A stretch of 64,000 nucleotides of DNA from Paraescarpia echinospica (GCA_020002185.1 CM034532.1:29660914-29724913), one strand, 5' to 3'. Counted from the stretch's first letter, positions 1 through 27,609 are shown. Notes: generated by a model from the letters alone, not told the origin. Numbers and translations are program-made.

Positions 1-1289
1 TAAAAAGTTCTGATGCTCTTAAAACAAGTGATCTACAGTTTGGTTTCAAACCTCAAAGCTCTACAGCTAAATGTTCATTTGCGTTAATGGAGACTGTGAA
101 CTATTTCCAGCAGAATAAATCGGATGTTTACGTGTTATTACTAGATGCGACTAAAGCATTCGATAAAGTAAATTATGTTAAACTTTTTAACTTACTGATG
201 GATAGAGGAATGAATCCCCTTTTAATCTGATGTTTACTTTATATGTACACTAATCAACATTTAAATGTATCATGGAACAATTCCATGTCATTGCATTTCT
301 CCACTGCCAATGGTGTGAAGCAGGGTGGGGTGTTGTCCCCCATTTTATTTTCTATCTACATTGATGAAATGTTAACAAGACTCTGCATGTCTGGTTTTGG
401 CTGTATGATCGGTCATAAGTACTATGGTGCTGTTGGCTATGCTGATGATATATCTTTGGTAGCTCCATCGATATATGCATTGAACAAAATGTGTGATATA
501 TGTCTAAAATTTGCATATGAATATGATTTACAATTCAACCCTGCAAAATGTCAACTTATTAAATATGGCAGTGGTACCGACTGCCCATTTTATTTTGATG
601 GTTTAAAAGTGAAACATAGTAAAAAAGGGTTGCATTTAGGCCACGTTATTGGTCCTGACGCTCACCAGGCTATGGTAAAAGATATGTGTCATGATTTTAT
701 ATGGCGTGTAAATGCATTATCTGCTAATTTTGGGTTTTGTAATATAAACATAAAACGTCAATTATATATGTCGTACTGTACATCTTTCTATGGTGTATGT
801 CTGTGGAACTTGCAAAACAAACATCTTGATATGTTTTATACTACGTGGCGCAAAGGTATCAGAAAACTGTTTAATCTACCAGTTTGCACGCATTGTAATA
901 TGGTGCCACTTTTAGCAGACTGTTTACCGATTCAAATTCAAATTATGAATCGAATGGTACGATTTATACAGAGTTGCTTGAAATGCAGTAACTCCAGTTT
1001 GAAAATGCTCTCTCATCTAGCCTTTCAATGTAGTGGGTCATATATGTCTAAAAGTTTTAACTATATCATGTCCAAATTCAAACTTGATGCCATGACATTC
1101 TTTCGAATGAAGTCTAATCAGTTTTATGGTATGATTCAAGACCACTACCAGGAGGGGCTGGATGATGAACTAGTATGTAGAGTCTCATTTGCAAAAGATG
1201 TATTACATAATATAAATAATGTGGGTAGCTCTTCTTTTTTAGCCATTGACGAGCTGCGCTCATTGCTTACTGTTTTATGTACACAGTAA
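1..1289 (+). pseudogene. Non-LTR retrotransposon reverse transcriptase, C-terminal part
   Basis: This is the polymerase of a LINE-type element, cut at its 5' side by the window edge. In one frame from base 3 it shows the RT finger/palm motifs: a QFGFKPQSSTAKC block, LLLDATKAFDKV (motif A with Asp), GVKQGGVLSPILFSIYIDEM (motif B) and GYADDISLV, with the catalytic YADD at 438-449. It then runs into the Cys/His-containing thumb region and stops at TAA 1287-1289. A single in-frame TGA at 228-230, most simply a CGA-to-TGA change, separates the first 75 codons from the 348-codon open frame. Everything else is open, so the insertion is fairly young but probably inactive. Family placement below non-LTR RT (jockey/CR1 group) is inference. 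Confidence 0.85.
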
Positions 1290-2640
1290 CTTATATACAT
1301 TGATTTAGTTGAATTGTACAATTTTAGTACGAATAAATGTATTATTATAGGCTAAATACCGTTACGGGGGACCAGTGCGTAACACACAGCTTTACGCGGA
1401 CTGGCTATATATTGGTATTCAGGTGATTTTCTAACTATGTAGAACTGGAACATTGTTTGTAACACTAACGTAGACCAAATACTAAAAGTTTATTGTGATG
1501 GTTTAATTAATAACAAATATCTACAAAACCCGGTCTGTTTAAAAAAAAACTTATGCTTTAAAGCAGCTTCCGGGGCTTGACCGGAAGTTATTCATATGAG
1601 ATTATACTTGTTTGTGGCAGCCGCACTGACGTTGACGAGGCATTACATATATACAGACGTCAAGCACAGACTATAATTTTATGTTTTTATATGCTGAATA
1701 TATAATGCCTGAATACAAAGTATAATATCGTATTAAACAGTATTCATAATCGCAAACGAATGGTATGCGCGATTTGCGGCCGCCGATACCGATGTGGCGA
1801 TGATCCGGCATCGGCCATCGCGGATCGAGCAGTGTCAGTGTAAAAGCAGTAGTACACGTTCACAAAGACTTCAGTGATGCAGTGTTAACTTAATTAAAGG
1901 GTTCAAATGAGTGATGCAGTGTTAACTTTATTAAACTGTCCAACTGCTCGATGTAAGGAAGCGGACATGGCAAAGAATTATAGTCACTATCATGACTTTG
2001 TAATACAAATAAAGTGCAAGGTTCTTCTTAACGTTGCTGGTGTGATAGCTCAATGCGTACGAAATATTCCTCCAAGATGTAAACTAGCACGATCGAATCC
2101 TCTTAGGGGCATCTTTTATTCCCATATGTATTTCGCCATTATTTTCGTTGGTTAATGTTACATAAATTTCAGCAAAAATATGTTTTATTAAATAACTTAA
2201 TCATTACATTTGTTAATACGGTATAATGGCTATGTTTAAACATCAAGTCACGTAATAATTCATGGATTTTTCGTGACACGTAAAGTAATTGTTGTCATTC
2301 CTTAATGCATGTCACTCCATTTATCATGTGTATGCATGCTGCATTACTTGTATTTGAATATTGTATTGTTTTCATTAAGATGTTGAGAACTATTAAACAT
2401 ATGGAACTGCCTTCAACATGTTTCATACAGGGGAATGTATGTAGTTAGATAACCTGTATGTGAACGTTAGTTAAAATGACAAGAGCTCACTCAAAGTAAC
2501 AGTGACCTTTTTATTCCATTTAATAGCTTATAAACAAGACTAGTAAGTCCCGTTGCAGCCTCATGCAACATCTTCATCACCAACTCAGTTATTTATAACA
2601 TATAGGATACAGAAGCCTACCTGAAAAGAGGGTGTTGTAA
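1290..2640. other. Gene-free AT-rich stretch
   Basis: I see no supported gene here. Minor structure: an 18-bp direct repeat (agtgatgcagtgttaact) at 1873-1890 and 1910-1927, a small CTTCCGG/CCGGAAG hairpin near 1566-1587, and a GC-rich patch at 1765-1830 that can fold on itself. An 82-codon frame at 1907-2155 has no recognisable motif and starts inside the direct repeat. Confidence 0.5.
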
Positions 2641-2671
2641 AATAATAAAACATATCCTATGGCATTTCATC

Positions 2672-2990
2672 ATGGAACACCTACATAAAAACAACATCCT
2701 AATCAACGCTCAACACTTTTGTCCATGCAAAGCACTCCAGCCAAAGTTAATTACAACCATTGACTTTCTAGCTAAATCTCTAGACAACAACAAACACACA
2801 GATATTCTCATCTTAGACTTCTCCAAAGCTTTTGACACTGTCCCTCATCAAACACTTATTCACAAACTCAAATATAATGGTATACAGGGAATGATCTGAC
2901 AATGGACCAGTGCTTGGCTAACAAATAGGACTCAGCGGGTGGTTGTAAATGGTGATGCCTCACACAAAATACAGAACTCTGAGTGACGGA
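2672..2990 (+). pseudogene. Jockey-like LINE reverse transcriptase fragment
   Basis: The frame reads MEHLHKNNILINAQH, then a SLDNNKHTDILILDFSKAF block with VPHQTLIHKLKYNGIQG, which is RT domain motif A with its preceding strand. After a TGA at 2897-2899 the same frame continues with QWTSAWLTNRTQRVVVNGD, as in intact relatives. Homology stops near 2985, before the GVPQG motif, where the sequence turns into TA-rich DNA. It is a short internal fragment of a jockey/CR1-group LINE, truncated at both ends, and cannot be functional. Confidence 0.8.
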
Positions 2991-3489
2991 CGATATATAT
3001 ATAATTTTCATTTTTTTATTCTGAGTGTATATAGATACCTGTGTTAATTCCCATTTCCCACTTAAATTTATGCTAGATTTTAATTAAAAGTTGACCAATG
3101 AATACGATTTATAGCTAGGATAACAAACATTATTTCTCTTGACCACGGGGTCAAGGAAATGCACGAATCACACTTCCTGCCTGAGTGATCAGATTCCCAG
3201 ATGACCGTTTACATTATCTGTACATATTTGTGATTTGTTAGGTGACAGCGGTCTTGTCAGAGCTGGTGGTGCACGACAGTTCAAGCAGCGAGAAAGAGGA
3301 GCTTGAGCATGGAGGACAATGGAGGAGATAGTGTAGGCCACTAGATCACAAACAATGCTTTCGTGCAGAATCATTAATAAAAGCAAACTTTCAGTTACAT
3401 ACATACAGGACGAATACCGTCAAATGATGTAAATGATGTATATGATGTACCTGTTTTCATATCTTACCCTTTAGGGCGGTTATAATTAG

Positions 3490-3608
3490 TGTCAGATAAC
3501 AATGAAATACATTTTGTTACCTATATGATAATATTACTGTGTAAAACATTCAAAATACACAACATTTAGTAAATTCATATATATGTAAAATAAAAAAAAT
3601 GTGTGTAC

Positions 3609-3648
<40 letters not shown>

Positions 3649-3923
3649 CATACATACATACATTATTTGATTATCAATTGATACTCGACATATTACGCTA
3701 TTCTATTGTCCTGTATTTCTACATAGTAAAATATCATCTAGGTAATAAACGATGTTTTGTTTTTGTTGTCAATTGACACCAATGAACAGTGTTCCTAATC
3801 GATGGCTAACATAGGAAGACTGTTAATTGTTGTCAGTTAACAACAAAATATAGTTTATTACCTAGATTATATTTTACTATGTAGAAATACAGATAATATA
3901 ATAGTGTCATACGACGAGTATCA

Positions 3924-3961
<38 letters not shown>
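3490..3961. mobile_element. Foldback/MITE-like element in a TA microsatellite
   Basis: Bases 3664-3785 and 3815-3935 are imperfect inverted copies of each other. Both contain, in opposite orientation, ctgtatttctacatagtaaa, a tctaggtaataaac block and a gttgtcaattgaca-like inner end. The element is flanked on both sides by (TA)n tracts at 3612-3645 and 3930-3961, as expected for an element with a TA target. A third, weaker arm-like copy lies at 3490-3560. There is no coding capacity, so it is a non-autonomous foldback element or MITE. Superfamily unknown. Confidence 0.65.
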
Positions 3962-3964
<3 letters not shown>

Positions 3965-4380
3965 CCTTGATCCACATTGTATTAGCAGAAACATGTAGCA
4001 TGTGATCATGTTTAAGATTGAAAGAGTGTCATACAGTGTTCATAAACTTCACATACATTGTTAATATGCACTCCCGGATTTGATTTGTCATTTGTTCTTA
4101 GTACAAAGACCGGGCTGAAGACAAAGTAAAGTCGTTAACTCATTTCAATGTACAATTTTAGCTAGATATTCGCGTTGAAAATAAAATGAAAATACATATG
4201 GAGTCCTGGCTGTGTAAAATAGAGCGGATATTATCTACTCATTGCCTTACAATAAAATAGTTGTGTTCTACTTGTTGATTTGTCTTAATTTACAATAGGT
4301 AACAATCGACGTCTACGGATCCGAACTGACTTGATGTATCTTCAGTAGTTCCTAACCATTTGTCAGGGCAGGTGATTTCA
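3962..4380. other. Gene-free stretch
   Basis: I see no gene, repeat array or recognisable element in this AT-rich interval between the foldback element and the CACGTG repeat. Confidence 0.5.
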
Positions 4381-4419
4381 CGTGTTATGAACCAATTAAA
4401 ATGCGTGTCTTGGACACGT

Positions 4420-4875
4420 GTTTTCACGGGAAAACATGCTTACAGATTATCGTGACCTCACGTACGCCAACACGTGATTTCACGAGTAATGAGCCTGTTA
4501 CAACACGTGCATAAGACATGATTTGATTGGGGAAAGTTGTTCACAGAATCTCGTGAATTCACTTACGGAAACACGTGATTACACGTACGGAAATTCGTGA
4601 TTTCACCTGCGGTGAACCAGATAAACACGTGTCGAAACACGTGTTTTCACCTTGAAATTTGTTCACAGAATCTTGTGAATTCACGTACGGAAACACGCGA
4701 TTTCATGTACGGAAACTCGTGATTTCACGTGTGGTGAACCAGATAAACACGTGTCGAAACACGTGTTTTTACCTCAAAATTTGTTCACAGAATCTAGTGA
4801 ATTCACGTACGGAAAACACGTGAATTTAACTAGTTGAACAGGTGAATTCACCTTCAGAACATGTGAAATCACGTG
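4420..4875. repeat. CACGTG-rich tandem repeat, period about 116-118 bp
   Basis: A block beginning gttcacagaatc recurs at about 4550, 4668 and 4783. Each copy carries several CACGTG or ACACGTGT palindromes separated by acgtacggaaa and gtgaattcac spacers. The same words also occur less regularly from 4420. The block is therefore dense in E-box-like palindromes. Whether this is regulatory or simply a satellite of short inverted repeats cannot be told from sequence. Confidence 0.7.
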
Positions 4876-4888
4876 TCGTTTTTAGCTG

Positions 4889-5500
4889 GGATATCACAAT
4901 GTAACGAAAACGTTTCGTGTTAGCTGGTAAGCTTTTATAAATACAGAAACATTAGGTATTTAAACATATATAAACAATAACCACCATCAACATGGCTGGA
5001 CATTGCAGTAACAACTTGCCCCAGGGCCCCAATACCCTAAATCCGCCACTACATACAGTGAATACCCAATTTCATTAATTAAAAACATTGTATTCATACA
5101 TTGTTTATGCACAGTGCAAACGTTTTGGATCTAGTCGCTATAAATACAGTATGTAAACAGAATGCAATATTTGTGTCGAAAACCGCATGTCGCACACAAA
5201 TTGGCATTAAATGTCCAATCACTTTACCTGTTCTTCAAAAGCAACGACTTTTCAATATCTAAATGGATTTATGAATGTAACACTTTCGTGCACAAATCGG
5301 TGACATTTATGTATCTCATTGTTACACAAAAGCATTCATCCAATAAAAGTGAGGCAGAATGCGTGTTAATTTGAACGGCGTGTCAATTAGGAAAGTGCCC
5401 CTTTGGGAGACCGAATAATTCCCGCGCGGCGTTATACAGAGCGGCGGTTAACTATTGCAGCCAATCAGCGGCTGTTGATGCATCCTGTTCTCCTTCTCTC
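4889..5500. repeat. 5' flank of ENaC locus, duplicated (copy 1)
   Basis: This non-coding segment is repeated with many small differences at 27068-27609, and its last 50 bases are found again at 33401-33450 on the far side of a LINE insertion. Landmarks shared by both copies are a tatcacaatgt start, acattaggtatttaaacata, ccctaaatccgccacta, cgctataaatacagtatg and aagtgaggcagaatgcgtg. It marks the upstream end of the segmental duplication that contains the channel gene. Confidence 0.85.
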
Positions 5501-5509
5501 CCCGCACAA

Positions 5510-6290
5510 GCCCCTGAATACGTGACTCGTGTTTCTAGCCGAACTTCGAAGTAAGACCCGATTGACGTTGGTACAAGGTAAAACTGCGTTTGTTGCTTTA
5601 TTGTCAAAAGTAAATTTGTGACGTATTGGAATAAGAAATCCTTGGTGACGGTTTCAGACAAAAGTAACATATTTTTGAATTTGTTGTTCATTTACGTTAA
5701 CAACCTTTCACCTAGGCAACTATGACATGATTGCTTTTTGAGAATTTTGTCAGTCGCATAAAGATAGGTTGTATGAAAGAACTGGAGCAAGCCTGAAGTG
5801 GAACTATACACCAGACGACGCTTCAGATATGCCACTATGTTCTTCTTCCAACGCACACCTCGCTTTGTATATTTGCCACAGCAGATGTCCACACCATATG
5901 TCACCATAAGTATAAACTGCAAAGAGTAGCCATATACCGAATTTGTTGTGGCGATGACAGGCTGATGAACATAGTAACTTAGTATTACTATTGATGTTAG
6001 CTGCCGGGTAAACATATACATTGTGGTGTTTTATTTGATTGTATTGATTGACTAGCGGAGGTTCCTGTGGGAAGTTATTGGCCACCATGTCCCGACCTGT
6101 TGTTGTCCCTGGAACTCTATGTGTATTGTCGGTGTCTCACGGAGATGACAACGTTGACAGACGTCATAGTTGATTTGGACTAATGCCAGTCCCCGAGGTT
6201 GTATTGTTCTTGGAATTGTACGGGTAAACTTAGGAAGCTAAACTCACGGAGAACAAAACGTGGACAGAGGTTTTAGTTGAGGTGTGCCGT
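5510..6290. other. Region without a supported gene
   Basis: Several overlapping minus-strand frames of 79-109 codons (5452-5691, 5692-6021, 5804-6088) are present, but they overlap one another, lack known motifs and have no consistent splice structure. This stretch is absent from the second copy of the locus. Confidence 0.45.
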
Positions 6291-6297
6291 GTGAGAC

Positions 6298-6534
6298 GGC
6301 AAACGGTCTAAAGGAGGACAGCGTAAACGCCATAAAGACGTCCTCAAATCCACATTGAAAATATGCGATATTGACCCGAACACACGGGAATCTGAGGCTC
6401 TATCACGAACTAAATGGCGGTCGATTACTCGAAACGGCACACAGTCATTCGAAGCGAACAAATTAACAAACGTAGCCAAAAAGCGCGAGGCTAGGAAGAT
6501 TAGAGTCATGACAAATCTTCAAAAGTCACCCTAA
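6298..6534 (+). pseudogene. LINE C-terminal tail fragment (GKRSKGGQRKRHKD type)
   Basis: The frame from 6298 to the TAA at 6532 begins GKRSKGGQRKRHKDVLKS, continues with ICDIDPNTRESEALSRTKW, and ends in a Lys/Arg-rich helix around VAKKREARK. This is the tail that follows the RT domain in a common class of invertebrate endonuclease/RT LINE proteins. The frame is preceded by a TGA with no RT domain upstream, so only the last 78 codons remain. It predates or accompanies the 5-kb segment found only in copy 1 of the locus. Confidence 0.75.
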
Positions 6535-6712
6535 CCACATTCTTGTTATACATGTTCGCACAGTGTGATGCTGCGCTGAGCATAGATTGGTCTCATAGGC
6601 AATGTACGAATAGACACCAAATAACACCGACAATCCATGGAAAGATCATCATCGCCACGAGGGATTGTTGCTGATGATCATGATGGTATTGGTGGGATAA
6701 CAACGGTCCGTA

Positions 6713-6976
6713 TCACAGTGGTGGTTCCTCAAAAGTAAACGCTGTTAGGACAGAATTGACCCCCAGAATGGCTTCACCAACAACGGTGTAGTGATGGTAG
6801 ACGTTGACAAACAATTGCCTGAGATGGTAGGGGATGACCATCGTATATGGTGTTGAGTAAACATAGTCCACGTGGCGGTACGGGTCGATTAACTCTGGTT
6901 TGCATGTTAGACGGCAGAAGTCGTCGTATATTCGGACTATATTAACGATGTTAAGGAATATCTTACAGGATTCCAC
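6713..6976 (-). CDS. Unrecognised 87-codon frame
   Basis: This open frame has balanced composition (for example KPELIDPYRHVDYVYS and VYHHYTVVGEAILG) and ends in FEEPPL. I do not recognise it. It overlaps the start of the plus-strand coiled-coil frame at 6900, so at most one of the two is real. No promoter, splice sites or homologous copy elsewhere in the window support it. Confidence 0.2.
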   Translation of the reverse strand: MESCKIFLNIVNIVRIYDDFCRLTCKPELIDPYRHVDYVYSTPYTMVIPYHLRQLFVNVYHHYTVVGEAILGVNSVLTAFTFEEPPL

Positions 6977-7745
6977 TGAGATGTTGCGTATATCTTACAG
7001 GATGCCTCTGACGAAGCAGTCAGGTCAGCCGACGGTCCATGTGACGGGAGCACTGGTTTGCCCGTCGCGGAAACAAGGCGTGTGTTCTGCAGCAGAGCAG
7101 GTGACTGCGACGTCTCGCCACCCGGTTGCCGACACAGATCGTCGTCAGTGGGAGGTTAACACAGAGAGGCGCCTTGAAGCTATTGTTGATGCTACCGATG
7201 ATCCAAGGCGGGAGATGAGAGAGTTGCGGCGGGAGATAAGTTCGGAGATGAGGCTGGATATGAATGAGGTACGTGAGATGCAACGGGAGATGAAGCTGGA
7301 GATGAATGAGGTACGTAAGGTACGACGGGAGATGCACGATAAAGCAGTTCTGCAGGATGCAGCAAACGCAATCACCGAAGAGCACTGGCAGGAGGTACAG
7401 CGGCAGATTCCAGAGATGCGGCGAGAGATGCATGAGATGCAGGAGATACAGCGGCAGATTCCCGAGATGCGGCGAGAGATGCGAGAGATGCGTGAGATGC
7501 AGGAGGGACAGCGGCATATTCCAGAGATACGGCGAGAGATGCGTGAGATGCGACAGATGCTACAGGCGTTGCTGCCGGGTACAGGAAACGTAGCAGCAGC
7601 GGCTCCGTCGCTCTGTAGTCTGGAGTCTGACATAGTGGCCCCCGCCCGCCTAAGAGTGGAATCAGCCAGAAGCCCCATCGATTCAGGTAACGCGGGTTCT
7701 TTAAATGTTCTGCTGGAAGTAACCAGAACTCAGAACTCAGAATCA
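6900..7745 (+). CDS. Hypothetical charged coiled-coil protein, truncated
   Basis: From the ATG at 6900 an open frame runs through a variable N-terminus into a long Arg/Glu/Met-rich helix. At about 7200-7570 a unit of roughly 15-22 residues built on PEMRREMREM-type words is repeated, matching a minisatellite in the DNA. After a short Ala-rich linker the original frame is overwritten at 7746 by a 290-bp dispersed repeat that supplies the last 89 codons of the 370-codon frame. The helical part could be the coiled coil of a retroelement ORF1/Gag-like protein or a host protein. I cannot tell, and the repetitive DNA keeps other frames open too. Confidence 0.35.
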
Positions 7746-8036
7746 ATATATTTGACCTATAAATACGATACATATACAACAAATAACGTAAGTAATAGAA
7801 AGGTCGGGAGACTCCCATTAAGATATATAATATCGCTAGCACAGAAGCCACCCCATAAATATAAACAACAACCAAATTTACATCACACAAATCAGAATAT
7901 CATACGACTTGTTTTTATAGTTGATAATTACTCAATGTATCATCATGCATACATAATACAAGGACTGATTATATGTACTCGTGTACACATTGACGTACAT
8001 ATGGATACTTAGGTATACATTCCAATACGTATTATG
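7746..8036. repeat. 290-bp dispersed repeat, copy 1
   Basis: This is nearly identical, with only a few base differences by eye, to 9352-9642 in the same orientation. It begins at tatttgacctataaatacga and ends at attccaatacgtatta. It interrupts the coiled-coil frame here and a SINE in the other copy, so it is probably a mobile sequence. No terminal inverted repeats or coding capacity are visible. Confidence 0.8.
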
Positions 8037-8593
8037 AATTGCAAGTGACCAAAGACCACGCATCTACTTGTATGTTGGCCGAGACATTGACACTTGGCTA
8101 TGTGTGAGAAGCCAACACGGCTGACCTGTGGGAAGACGTAGATAAAACTAGGGGTTCTTGATAATGCCAATATTGTTAGGTACCCCTCTAAAATATGGCG
8201 ATGGACTCTCGAAATAAGGGAATAACCGTGTTGATCAACTGTTCGATTATTTTAATACCTATGCAAGTACCCTTTGAAATCAAGACACCAAAAGGCATTT
8301 CGTCTGGAAAATGAACTTCGAATGGTGGCAGTAATCTTGAAAGTTGAGAGTTGTTCCTTTCAATAAACATGTAGATAACACTGCCACAATTTATGTACAT
8401 AATGTTCAAATTGAAGGCCATAACTGTGGTTGTTGTAAGTGCCGTGAGTAGTTAATCTTATTTGCTCAAAATGATATATTACTACGAAAACTAAACATGA
8501 ACCACCAGGATTGACAACTGTCTTGGCAGTGCACCAGATTAACACTGTAGGGGTAGTGTTTAGAACAACGGACTTTCAATAGAGATATTATTG

Positions 8594-8690
8594 GTTAATG
8601 ATAATAATAATAATAATAATAATGTACTTCTTTTCTTCGTAAATCCTTTGAAACCAAGCTCAGAGACGAAGCCTCACATGATGGACAATC
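8594..8690 (-). mobile_element. 3' end of a CR1/L2-like LINE
   Basis: Read on the minus strand this gives tctgagcttggtttcaaagg followed by a (TTA)n tail. That is the same 3' terminus as the LINE in channel intron 2 (18385-18446). Only the 3' end is left. The surrounding bases 8037-8590 and 8690-9040 show no gene. Confidence 0.7.
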
Positions 8691-9039
8691 TCAAATTCGA
8701 TAAGCAGTATTAAAATTGTCAACATATGTATGAAAACACCAAGGAGCTAAGGTGGATAAGCAAGATTATAAAGGTAAGTGTTTACATGACGGAGAAATTG
8801 TGTAATAGTTTCAACTGAGTTAACACTAAGAGGGAGGATATTCCAAAGAGTTGGAACAGCAACAGAAGAGATCTAACAGTAGAAGGAGAGAGCTCAATAG
8901 AACCGGTACAGCAAAACACAATTTGTGTACGTGATGTTTGTTACCGCGTTATCGGGGATGTCGAATCATTTGTATTAAGGATAAGTGAGATATTACTGTA
9001 TAGCATTGAGGAATCCCTACCTTCATTAATAAAAAGGTA

Positions 9040-9348
9040 AAGGTAATTTTGATACAGCGCAATATTCAGTCCACAGGACTATTCAAAGCGCTTTACACCT
9101 TATTCAATGGCAGACCTGTTCAATGGAACACTATATCGATGTCTCTGGGAAGCATCCAGCCACGTTGCAATTAATGCGTGAAGACTATACGTACAAGAAT
9201 ATCCACCACTTTCTATATTTATGTACCCATTCATACAGCTGAGTAAACGGGAGCAACGTAGAGTGAACGAACTTGCCCAAGGTTCGAAACCACTTCACAG
9301 GATTCGAACCCGGTTCTCTTGGTCGAGAGTCCGAAGTTCTCTAGCCAC
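9040..9348 (-). mobile_element. tRNA-derived SINE, 5' end cut
   Basis: On the minus strand the element starts in a tRNA-like head with a perfect B box (GGTTCGAATCC, plus-strand 9300-9310). It runs through a body containing AAAGCGCTTTGAATAG and GCGCTGTATCAAAATTACC, a pattern common in marine invertebrate SINEs. The head is broken at 9348 by the 290-bp repeat. It is a Pol III-type repeat, not a functional tRNA gene. Confidence 0.75.
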
Positions 9349-9351
9349 TGC

Positions 9352-9642
9352 ATATTTGACCTATAAATACGATACATATACAACAAATAACGTAAGTAAT
9401 AGAAAGGTCGGGAGACTCCCATTAAGATATATAATATCGCTAGCACAGAAGCCACTCCATAAATATAAACAACAACCAAATTTACATCACACAAATCAGA
9501 ATATCATATGACTTGTTTTTATAGTTGATAATTACTCAATGTATCATCATGCATACATAATACAAGGACTGATTATATGTACTCGTGTACACATTGACGT
9601 ACATATGGATACTTAGGTATACATTCCAATACGTATTACGAA
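9352..9642. repeat. 290-bp dispersed repeat, copy 2
   Basis: This direct copy of 7746-8036 is inserted between two partial SINE copies that share about 125 bp (9225-9348 and 9645-9770). The duplication of the flanking SINE sequence suggests unequal exchange rather than simple insertion. Confidence 0.8.
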
Positions 9643-9785
9643 CATTTCATACAGCTGAGTAAACGGGAGCAACGTAGAGTGAACGAACTTGCCCAAGGTT
9701 CGAAACCACTTCACAGGATTCGAACCCGGGTTCTCTTGGTCGAGAGTCCGAAGTTCTAGCTACTGCACCGCTGCGCTCCATTAGA
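9643..9785 (-). mobile_element. tRNA-derived SINE head
   Basis: On the minus strand this gives the complete tRNA-like start: gcgcagcggtgcagtagct (A-box region) and B box GGTTCGAATCC (plus-strand 9716-9726). It ends where the 290-bp repeat begins. It is the 5' half missing from the neighbouring SINE. Confidence 0.75.
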
Positions 9786-10013
9786 TACCAGTGCATATTC
9801 CCGTGACGATACATTTCACAACTATATCATTCACAGATTGTGATTTAACCAGTTGCATCGATCGTTCGATGTAAAAACGTCACACACGTCTACTGCTTCA
9901 GCGACTCTTATGAGCGCTATTCAATGATAATAGCACTGCACCAAAAACGCCGACTATCTTGTAACAAAGTGTACCATCTTGTTGCAACGACAGCCATCAT
10001 CTCTGCGAACCCA

Positions 10014-26206
<16,193 letters not shown>

Positions 26207-26497
26207 GTATCCTCTGCCCGATGGTGCCCTTCCAGTACTGGTCTAGTTCGTCTCTCCACCGTCTCGCCGGTCTTCATCTAGATCATTTCCCTTCGTAAGG
26301 TCTCCGGATTGTGATACGCGATGTCCATCGGTTATCTCGCAGTCTGCTGATGAGCCCTGCCCAGGTCCACTTCCGTCTTCTGATTTGTTCTATCACGTCT
26401 ATGACCTTTGTCGTCTATCTTACCCAGATGTTTGTTTTTCTCTCCCGATATGTGATGTTTAACATACTCCTTTCCATCTTTGTTTGTGCTGCAGCTA
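26207..26497 (-). pseudogene. LINE C-terminal fragment
   Basis: Read on the minus strand: KMERSMLNITYRERKTNIW, TKVIDVIEQIRRRKWTWAG, LRDNRWTSRITIRRP and RPARRWRDELDQYW. This is the post-RT domain typical of a large class of invertebrate LINE proteins (the R-KW-WAGH and RPP-RW-D motifs). In-frame stops at two or more places show it is dead. Only this tail is present. Confidence 0.75.
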
Positions 26498-26499
26498 GC

Positions 26500-27067
26500 T
26501 ATACGCTATAAAACGAAATATCGTAATATAAATATATATATATATATATCCACAATTCGCGGCGCCTACACGTGTTAAACAAAACGTCAGCATCAACGGC
26601 TCGTCAAGGCACTGTAATATCAACAGGCAATCCCGAAACGTCACCGTGAATAGGCCTTCACATATCTGTAGTATCAACAGGGTTTCACATTCTGCCGGAA
26701 ATTGTGAATAACAAAAAACCGTTAAAAAGACTTGCTTGTCTCTGCTTGACATATTATCGCTCGCCTTGCCTGTAAACGCATGAACTCCGTCGGTCACGTC
26801 GGCCGGCACACGTCCACTCTGCTCAACACGCCGCGCTCAGAACTCTGAGTGCCGGACGTGAGACTGCGGAGAGGCAGAGACACTGAGAAGCTGGGAGAGT
26901 AGACAAGACGACATGGCATGAATATTTGGGGGATTGTTTCCGACATTCAGGCTTCAGACTATTGCTGTCGCAGGAACAACAAATCACCAACATTCGTGCT
27001 TCACAAATTCCTTTGTATCAACCTCGTCCCACACGATTTCTATTTCATATAATTTTGGTTTAATATA
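26500..27067. other. Intergenic stretch before copy 2
   Basis: No supported gene. The word cagaactctgagtg.cggacg at about 26838-26858 also occurs at 2967-2987 beside the jockey-like fragment, the only shared structure noticed. Confidence 0.45.
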
Positions 27068-27609
27068 ACCATATCACAATGTTACAAAAACGTTTCATGT
27101 TAGCTGGGAAGCTTGACAATTACAGAAACATTAGGTATTTAAACATACATCAAAAATAACAACCATCAACATGGTTGTACCTTGTAGTAACAACTTGCCC
27201 CATGGCCTCAATACCCTAAATCCGCCACTATCTACAGTGAATAACCGATTTAATTAATTAGAAATATGATATTCATACATTTGTTATGCTCAATGCAAAC
27301 GTTTTCGATCTAGTCGCTATAAATACAGTATGTGAACAGAATGCAATATTTGTGTCGAAAATTTGCATTAAATGTCGATTTCCTTTACCTGTACTTCAAA
27401 AGCAATGACATTTCAATATCTAAATGGATTATGAATATAACACTTCCGTGTACAAGCCGGTGACATTTTCGTATCTCGTTATTACACAAAGGCTTTCATT
27501 CCATAAAAGTGAGGCAGAATGCGTGTTAATTTCAACGGCGTGTTTATTAGGAAAGTGCTCCGTTGGGAAACCGAATAACTCACGTCAGGAGTGATACATA
27601 GCAGCGATT
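27068..27609. repeat. 5' flank of ENaC locus, duplicated (copy 2)
   Basis: Homologous to 4893-5448 of copy 1, with scattered substitutions and one missing block after tgtgtcgaaaa. Homology stops at gcagcgatt (27609), where a LINE is inserted, and resumes at 33401. Confidence 0.85.

Noticed and set aside
1907..2155. 82-codon frame
   Set aside because: No motif or homologous copy; it begins inside a short direct repeat.
5692..6088. Overlapping minus-strand frames of 94 and 109 codons
   Set aside because: Mutually exclusive frames without motifs, splice logic or conservation in copy 2.
7746..9642. LTR pair of a small retroelement
   Set aside because: No primer-binding site or coding DNA lies between, and identity runs past any TG...CA ends.
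9643..9785. tRNA gene on the minus strand
   Set aside because: Good A- and B-box words but no cloverleaf; it is followed by a SINE body shared with a second copy.
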